Part shown: in pieces, positions 6,499 through 9,776 of the stretch
Layout of the letters: every line of letters starts with the position of its first letter
Position numbering within the stretch: the first letter of the stretch is position 1
From: Paraclostridium ghonii
Lineage (GTDB): Bacteria > Bacillota > Clostridia > Peptostreptococcales > Peptostreptococcaceae
Direction of reading: 5' to 3'
Assembly (NCBI RefSeq): GCF_023653455.1
Contig: NZ_JAKEDR010000130.1
Coordinates: 1 to 9,776, forward strand
Length of the DNA: 9,776 bases
The notes under the pieces: generated by a model
Seen by the model: the letters and a program-made list of their open reading frames with translations, nothing else
Databases searched by the model: none
Told to the model about the DNA's origin: nothing
Made by a program: the position numbers and the translations under genes

Positions 6499-8055
6499 CT
6501 ATTTAATTAATCCTTTCTCTATTAAAAAATCTTTTGCTACAACATCTGGATCCATGTGTAATTCATCTACCTTATAGTTAAGTTCCATCATAATTTCATC
6601 AGTTAAAACTTCTCCTAAATCTTTTAAAAGAGTTTCTATTTCAGGATATTTATTTAAAACATCACTTTTAATTACTGGAATTACATAATATGGTGGGAAA
6701 AATTGTTTATCATCTTCAAGCAATTTCAAATCAAACTTTTTAATTAATCCATCTGTTGTGAATGCATCTATTACATCTACATCTCCATTGTTTAAAGCAA
6801 TATATCTTGGTGAACTATCTAAAGCAACTTCACTTTTTAAATCAAAGTTATACTCTTTTTTCAATCCTAAAAGACCATCTTCTCTATTTAAAAATTCAAA
6901 TGTAGTTCCTGCTTTAAAGTCTTGTGAAACCTTAGCAAAATCACTTATTGTTTCTAAATTATATTTTTGAGCTGTTTCTTTAGTTACAGCTAGTGCATAA
7001 GTGTTATTAAATGACATTGGGCTTAATACTTCTAAATCATTTTTTGCTTTTAAATCATTTTTAACTGTTTTATAAACTTTATCCATATCATTTACAGGAG
7101 AGTATTTAAGTATATCAGAATATGCAGACCCCATATACTCTAAATACATATCAATATCACCATTATTTAAAGCTGAAAAAATAACTTGTGTACTTCCAAG
7201 ATTAGTTTTCTTGTTTACTGATATATCAGTATTTTCTTCTATCATATACGCTGCTAAATTTGTTAAAATCGATTGTTCCGTAAAATCTTTTCCACCAATT
7301 GTTATAACCTTATCTTTTTTTACACCACTATTTATTGATGATATTATTAAAGCTATTACTACCATAATAGCACCTAATGACATAATAACTTTTTTATATT
7401 TTTTATTTTTATTACTAACATTTTTTTGTATGTTTTTAGGCGTAACTAACTTTTCAATCGTTGCAAAAACAAAATCCACAACTAAAGCTAGTAAGCATGC
7501 TGGAATTGCACCTTGTAATATTTGACTATTATTAACAGTTCTTATCCCTGAAAATACAAGATATCCTAGCCCTCCAGCTCCAATAAAAGCAGCCATAGTC
7601 ATTAATCCTACTGCCGTTACAGCTGATATCCTAACCCCTGCCATAATAACAGGTAATGCCAGAGGAATTTGGATTTTCATTAAGATTTGAAATTTTGTTA
7701 ATCCAATTCCCTTAGCTGCTTCTAATGTACTCGGATTGATACTTTCTAAACCTGTATAAGTATTTTTAATTATAGGCAATAAAGAATACATTACAACAGT
7801 TACTATAGCTGGCAATTTACCTATTCCTAAAAAAGGAATTAAAAAACCAAGTAATGCCATACTAGGGATAGCTTGTACGATATTTGCAATACTTAAAATA
7901 GGCTTACTCAATTTCTTTTTATAACTTATTATAATACCTAATGGAATAGCAATTAAAATGGCACATCCTACAGATATTATGGTTAAATATATATGTTCAA
8001 TTAATAGAGTTATTATTTGTTCTTTATTTTGAATAAAATCATTTAGTAAATTCAT
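6499..8055 (-). CDS. opuCC: Osmoprotectant ABC transporter, fused permease and substrate-binding protein
   Basis: The 518-residue protein fuses two subunits of an OpuC-type importer. Residues about 1-205 are the permease, with several membrane spans and the coupling-helix motif EAAKGIGLTKFQILMKI (about 112-128). A further membrane span (about 224-243) anchors the C-terminal OpuAC-type binding domain (about 248-518) outside the membrane. That domain opens ITIGGKDFTEQ and has LGSTQVIFSALNNGDID, typical of glycine betaine/carnitine/choline binding proteins. Such fusions are known in clostridia and other Firmicutes. ATG at 8055 is chosen over the in-frame TTG at 8070 because AGGAGGA sits 5 nt before it. 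Only 1 nt separates it from the end of opuCA, so the two form a complete transporter operon. The exact substrate among quaternary amines cannot be read from the sequence. Confidence 0.88.
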   Translation of the reverse strand: MNLLNDFIQNKEQIITLLIEHIYLTIISVGCAILIAIPLGIIISYKKKLSKPILSIANIVQAIPSMALLGFLIPFLGIGKLPAIVTVVMYSLLPIIKNTYTGLESINPSTLEAAKGIGLTKFQILMKIQIPLALPVIMAGVRISAVTAVGLMTMAAFIGAGGLGYLVFSGIRTVNNSQILQGAIPACLLALVVDFVFATIEKLVTPKNIQKNVSNKNKKYKKVIMSLGAIMVVIALIISSINSGVKKDKVITIGGKDFTEQSILTNLAAYMIEENTDISVNKKTNLGSTQVIFSALNNGDIDMYLEYMGSAYSDILKYSPVNDMDKVYKTVKNDLKAKNDLEVLSPMSFNNTYALAVTKETAQKYNLETISDFAKVSQDFKAGTTFEFLNREDGLLGLKKEYNFDLKSEVALDSSPRYIALNNGDVDVIDAFTTDGLIKKFDLKLLEDDKQFFPPYYVIPVIKSDVLNKYPEIETLLKDLGEVLTDEIMMELNYKVDELHMDPDVVAKDFLIEKGLIK

Positions 8056-8056
8056 T

Positions 8057-9184
8057 CTATTCCTCCTCAAGTTCTATATATTGCTGGCTTAATGTAGTAA
8101 CTAAGCTACTTCTAGTTACCAAACCCTTAATGATTTTATTTTCGTTGACAACTGGAATAGCTGAAACTTTACTTTTATTGATAATATTTAATGCATCTAC
8201 AATACTATCATTTGGGCTAAGTGTTGTAGTTTTTTTATTTACAATAGATCCTATGCGCTGAGATTTATTTTCAATATCTCTTATAGATTTAGCCTTTACA
8301 ACTCCAATAAACTCTTTTGTTATAACATCGGTGACTATAAGACTATCAACTTTATTTCTTCTCATCTTCTCAATAGCTTTTAATATTGATAGCTCTGAAC
8401 TACATGTAACTGGATTTTCAATCATAATATCTGAAATTTTTATAAATTCAGGAGACGACCATATACGATTTTTCCCAATAAAGTTTGATACAAACTCGTT
8501 AATGGGATTTTTTAAAATATTTTCAGGTACGTCATACTGCACTATATTTCCATCTTTCATTATACATATCATATCTGCAATCCTTATCGCTTCATCCATA
8601 TCATGAGTTACAAATACAATAGTTTTCTTAAATTTTGATTGTAGTTCAACAAGTTCATCTTGTAAATCTACTCTTGTAATTGGATCCAATGCTGAAAAAG
8701 GTTCATCCATTAATATTATTTCTGGATCTGTTGAAAAAGCTCTTGCTACTCCTATACGTTGTTGTTGTCCTCCACTTAGTTCTGTAGGATATCTATCTAA
8801 ATATTTTTCAGGATCAAGCCCTACCATATTCATTAATTTATAGGTACTCTCTTCAATATTAAAATTATCTCTTTTTTCGATTCTAGATATTATTTCAATA
8901 TTCTCTCTAACCGTCATATGAGGAAATAATCCCGTTTGTTGGATTACATATCCTATATTTCTCCTAAGCTTTATTGCATCTATTTTAGATATATCTTCTC
9001 CATTTATATAAATCTTACCATTACTCGGATTTATCAATCTGTTAATCATCTTTAGTAGTGTTGTTTTTCCACATCCGCTCTCTCCAATGATAGCTACAAG
9101 ATTTCCTTTTTCTATTTCAAATGAAATATCTCTTAAAACATAGTTACCTTGAAATTTTTTTACTATATTTTCAAATTTAATCAC
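8057..9184 (-). CDS. opuCA: Osmoprotectant ABC transporter ATP-binding protein with CBS domains
   Basis: The 375-residue ATPase drives the permease fusion encoded next to it. Walker A GESGCGKTT (about 34-42), Q-loop QQTGLFPHM (about 82-90), signature LSGGQQQR (about 136-143), Walker B IILMDEP (about 156-162) and His194 in THD are all intact. Two CBS domains follow (about 252-305 and 313-365). In related OpuCA proteins of Listeria and Staphylococcus the CBS pair binds cyclic di-AMP and lowers uptake; that is a reasonable expectation here, not something seen. Start is GTG at 9184, 6 nt after AAGGAGG at 9191-9197. An ATG at 9186 is out of frame and runs straight into TGA. Its last codons (GAG GAG GAA TAG) provide the ribosome binding site of the next gene. 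Confidence 0.92.
   Translation of the reverse strand: MIKFENIVKKFQGNYVLRDISFEIEKGNLVAIIGESGCGKTTLLKMINRLINPSNGKIYINGEDISKIDAIKLRRNIGYVIQQTGLFPHMTVRENIEIISRIEKRDNFNIEESTYKLMNMVGLDPEKYLDRYPTELSGGQQQRIGVARAFSTDPEIILMDEPFSALDPITRVDLQDELVELQSKFKKTIVFVTHDMDEAIRIADMICIMKDGNIVQYDVPENILKNPINEFVSNFIGKNRIWSSPEFIKISDIMIENPVTCSSELSILKAIEKMRRNKVDSLIVTDVITKEFIGVVKAKSIRDIENKSQRIGSIVNKKTTTLSPNDSIVDALNIINKSKVSAIPVVNENKIIKGLVTRSSLVTTLSQQYIELEEE
8061..8067 (-). promoter_or_regulatory. Ribosome binding site of the permease fusion inside the opuCA tail
   Basis: AGGAGGA on the minus strand lies 5 nt before ATG 8055 and is made of the final Glu codons of opuCA. It decides the start of the fusion gene and implies coupled translation of the two genes. 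Confidence 0.8.
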
Positions 9185-9190
9185 ATTATA

Positions 9191-9197
9191 CCTCCTT
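9191..9197 (-). promoter_or_regulatory. Ribosome binding site that fixes the GTG start of opuCA
   Basis: AAGGAGG on the minus strand is 6 nt from GTG at 9184. The overlapping ATG at 9186 would be followed at once by TGA, so GTG is the functional start. Confidence 0.85.
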
Positions 9198-9248
9198 TTT
9201 ATACATGCAACTTTATTTGTATCAAAAATTGTTTCTTTTCGTAATCTA

Positions 9249-9278
9249 ATAATAACATTTAAATTATAATTTTGTAAA
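9249..9278 (-). promoter_or_regulatory. Candidate sigma-A promoter of the opuC operon
   Basis: On the minus strand TTTACA (9273-9278) and TATTAT (9249-9254) are separated by 18 nt, and a transcript starting near 9242 would have a leader of about 58 nt. The -35 box overlaps a perfect 12-bp palindrome GTAAAATTTTAC (9274-9285), a possible operator. A second pair, TTGATA with 16 nt to TATAAA, lies so close to the ribosome binding site that its transcript would start inside it, so I prefer the first. Confidence 0.4.
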
Positions 9279-9293
9279 ATTTTACTATACTCA

Positions 9294-9374
9294 AATAAGG
9301 AGTGATTCTATGCTTTAACTAGATTTAAAGCTTCTTTTTTGCCTTTGTATCAAAAGATATTTTGCCCACTTATT
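9294..9374 (+). repeat. Decayed copy of the long-hairpin repeat
   Basis: The interior TTTAAAGCTTCTTTT then GCCTTTGTAT then CAAAAGATAT lines up with copy 1 (TTTAAAGCATCTTTT, GCTTGTAT, GCAAAATAT) with few changes and small insertions. The outermost bases AATAAG (9294-9299) and CTTATT (9369-9374) still pair, but most of the outer stem is lost. It ends just upstream of the opuC promoter. Similarity is by eye over about 37 nt. Confidence 0.5.
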
Positions 9375-9439
9375 CACATAATATTATATACTGTCTACCT
9401 TTTCTTCTAGTTATTGAAATACATATATCTACAATCATA

Positions 9440-9583
9440 TCAAAAGTGTTCATTTAGATAACCTAATTTAATATCTGGATTAGACATAGATTTTTTAGGT
9501 GATTTAGATTTAGCGTACTTTTCATCATCAAAATTTTTAAAATTCTTAAACTTAGATATTTTCTTAGCTTGATTAACACTACT
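9440..9583 (-). pseudogene. Possible 3' remnant of an unrecognised gene
   Basis: The minus strand is open for 47 codons to a TGA at 9440-9442, with no start codon or ribosome binding site at its upstream end, where a TAA (9584-9586) and a strong hairpin interrupt it. The peptide is Lys/Ser/Asn-rich and includes NFDDEKYAKSKSPKKSMSN and ends IKLGYLNEHF. It resembles the hydrophilic tail of a protein whose body is gone, but I recognise no family. Length alone is not beyond chance. Confidence 0.25.
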
Positions 9584-9617
9584 TTACAAGTAATTCCAAA
9601 TGTAAAGTGGTGTTAAT
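9572..9617. repeat. 17-bp inverted repeat (hairpin) without T tract
   Basis: Arms 9572-9588 (ATTAACACTACTTTACA) and 9601-9617 (TGTAAAGTGGTGTTAAT) pair at all 17 positions, one of them a G-T wobble, around a 12-nt loop. Neither strand has a T run after the stem, so it is not a classic intrinsic terminator. It sits 30 nt before repeat copy 3 and overlaps the upstream end of the possible gene remnant. It could be an operator, a structured RNA element or one end of an inserted element. Confidence 0.7.
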
Positions 9618-9646
9618 TCATATTAATTACAACTTATTTTAACAAA

Positions 9647-9717
9647 AAAGTGAGAGTATATTTTAGCTACATTTTAAACATCTTTTCAAATTGCGTAGCA
9701 AAATATACTCTCACTTT
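9647..9717 (+). repeat. Long-hairpin dispersed repeat, copy 3
   Basis: Arms 9647-9664 and 9700-9717 pair perfectly over 18 bp. After a bulged A (9665), GCTAC (9666-9670) pairs with GTAGC (9695-9699). The small innermost stem of copies 1 and 2 is lost (AAAC against AATT). Compared with copy 1, the pair G134-C202 is replaced by A9648-T9716, again a change on both sides. TTAATTACAACTTA at 9623-9636 matches the flank of copy 2 at nearly the same distance. On the minus strand the stem is followed by CTTTTTTG, a terminator-like T run. Confidence 0.88.
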
Positions 9718-9776
9718 CTATATATATTTTCTAACTGAAAATATTCAAAAATATATAACTTTAATCTATATATTTT

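Larger units (their letters stand above)
9185..9776. other. Gene-poor region upstream of the opuC operon
   Basis: No intact gene is visible. From left to right it holds the opuC ribosome binding site and candidate promoter, a decayed palindromic repeat, a short minus-strand reading-frame remnant, a 17-bp hairpin and an intact repeat copy, each listed separately. The tail after about 9718 is A+T-rich sequence in which I see nothing. Confidence 0.6.

Noticed and set aside
9204..9231. Second opuC promoter (TTGATA, 16 nt, TATAAA on the minus strand).
   Set aside because: Transcription would begin inside the ribosome binding site, leaving no usable leader.
9392..9437. Very short minus-strand frame (about 22 codons, beginning MIVDICISITRRKG).
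   Set aside because: No ribosome binding site or context; too short to separate from chance.
134..9717. CRISPR array formed by the three repeats.
   Set aside because: The copies are kilobases apart, separated by genes, and there are no regular spacers or cas genes.

Overview
The window is very A+T-rich (coding regions included), with compact genes, strong AAGGAGG-type ribosome binding sites and frequent TTG/GTG starts. Together with the gene content this points to a low-GC Gram-positive of the class Clostridia; a Peptostreptococcaceae-like genome is my best guess, but nothing here fixes the genus. No rRNA, tRNA, CRISPR array, phage gene or transposase is visible.

Layout. Positions 1-719 hold no intact gene: a 69-nt palindromic repeat (134-202) and a possible decayed reading frame on the minus strand (345-578). 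A minus-strand gene (720-2390) encodes a membrane-anchored M48-type zinc metalloprotease (HELAH and ExxAD motifs) with a C-terminal TPR-like extension. After a divergent intergenic region (2391-2682) with an extended -10 promoter, a four-gene plus-strand operon runs from 2683 to 6336: the S component (YkoE family), double-ATPase A component (YkoD-like) and T component (YkoC-like) of an energy-coupling factor (ECF) vitamin importer, then a cysteine-rich DUF169 protein. Converging on it from the right is a minus-strand osmoprotectant importer operon: opuCA (ATPase plus two CBS domains, 8057-9184) and a fused permease/substrate-binding protein (6499-8055), 1 nt apart. Positions 9185-9776 carry the opuC promoter region, a decayed repeat copy, a 17-bp hairpin, a short gene remnant and a third intact repeat copy.

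How it fits together. The ECF genes should form a complete group-I ECF transporter. The family of the S component suggests thiamine or its pyrimidine precursor HMP as substrate. I see no credible TPP riboswitch in front, and DUF169 sits where B. subtilis has no equivalent, so the real substrate is open. The opuC pair should form a complete glycine betaine/carnitine/choline-type uptake system, with CBS domains as the likely regulatory module.

The most unusual feature is a family of long hairpin repeats (134-202, 6390-6462, 9647-9717, and a decayed copy near 9294-9374). They share a conserved interior of about 35 nt, and their stem arms differ between copies by paired, compensatory base changes. 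This suggests the helix itself is under selection. The copies lie at the edges of transcription units and could be terminators, a small structured RNA family or a non-autonomous mobile palindrome. I cannot tell which from this window alone.
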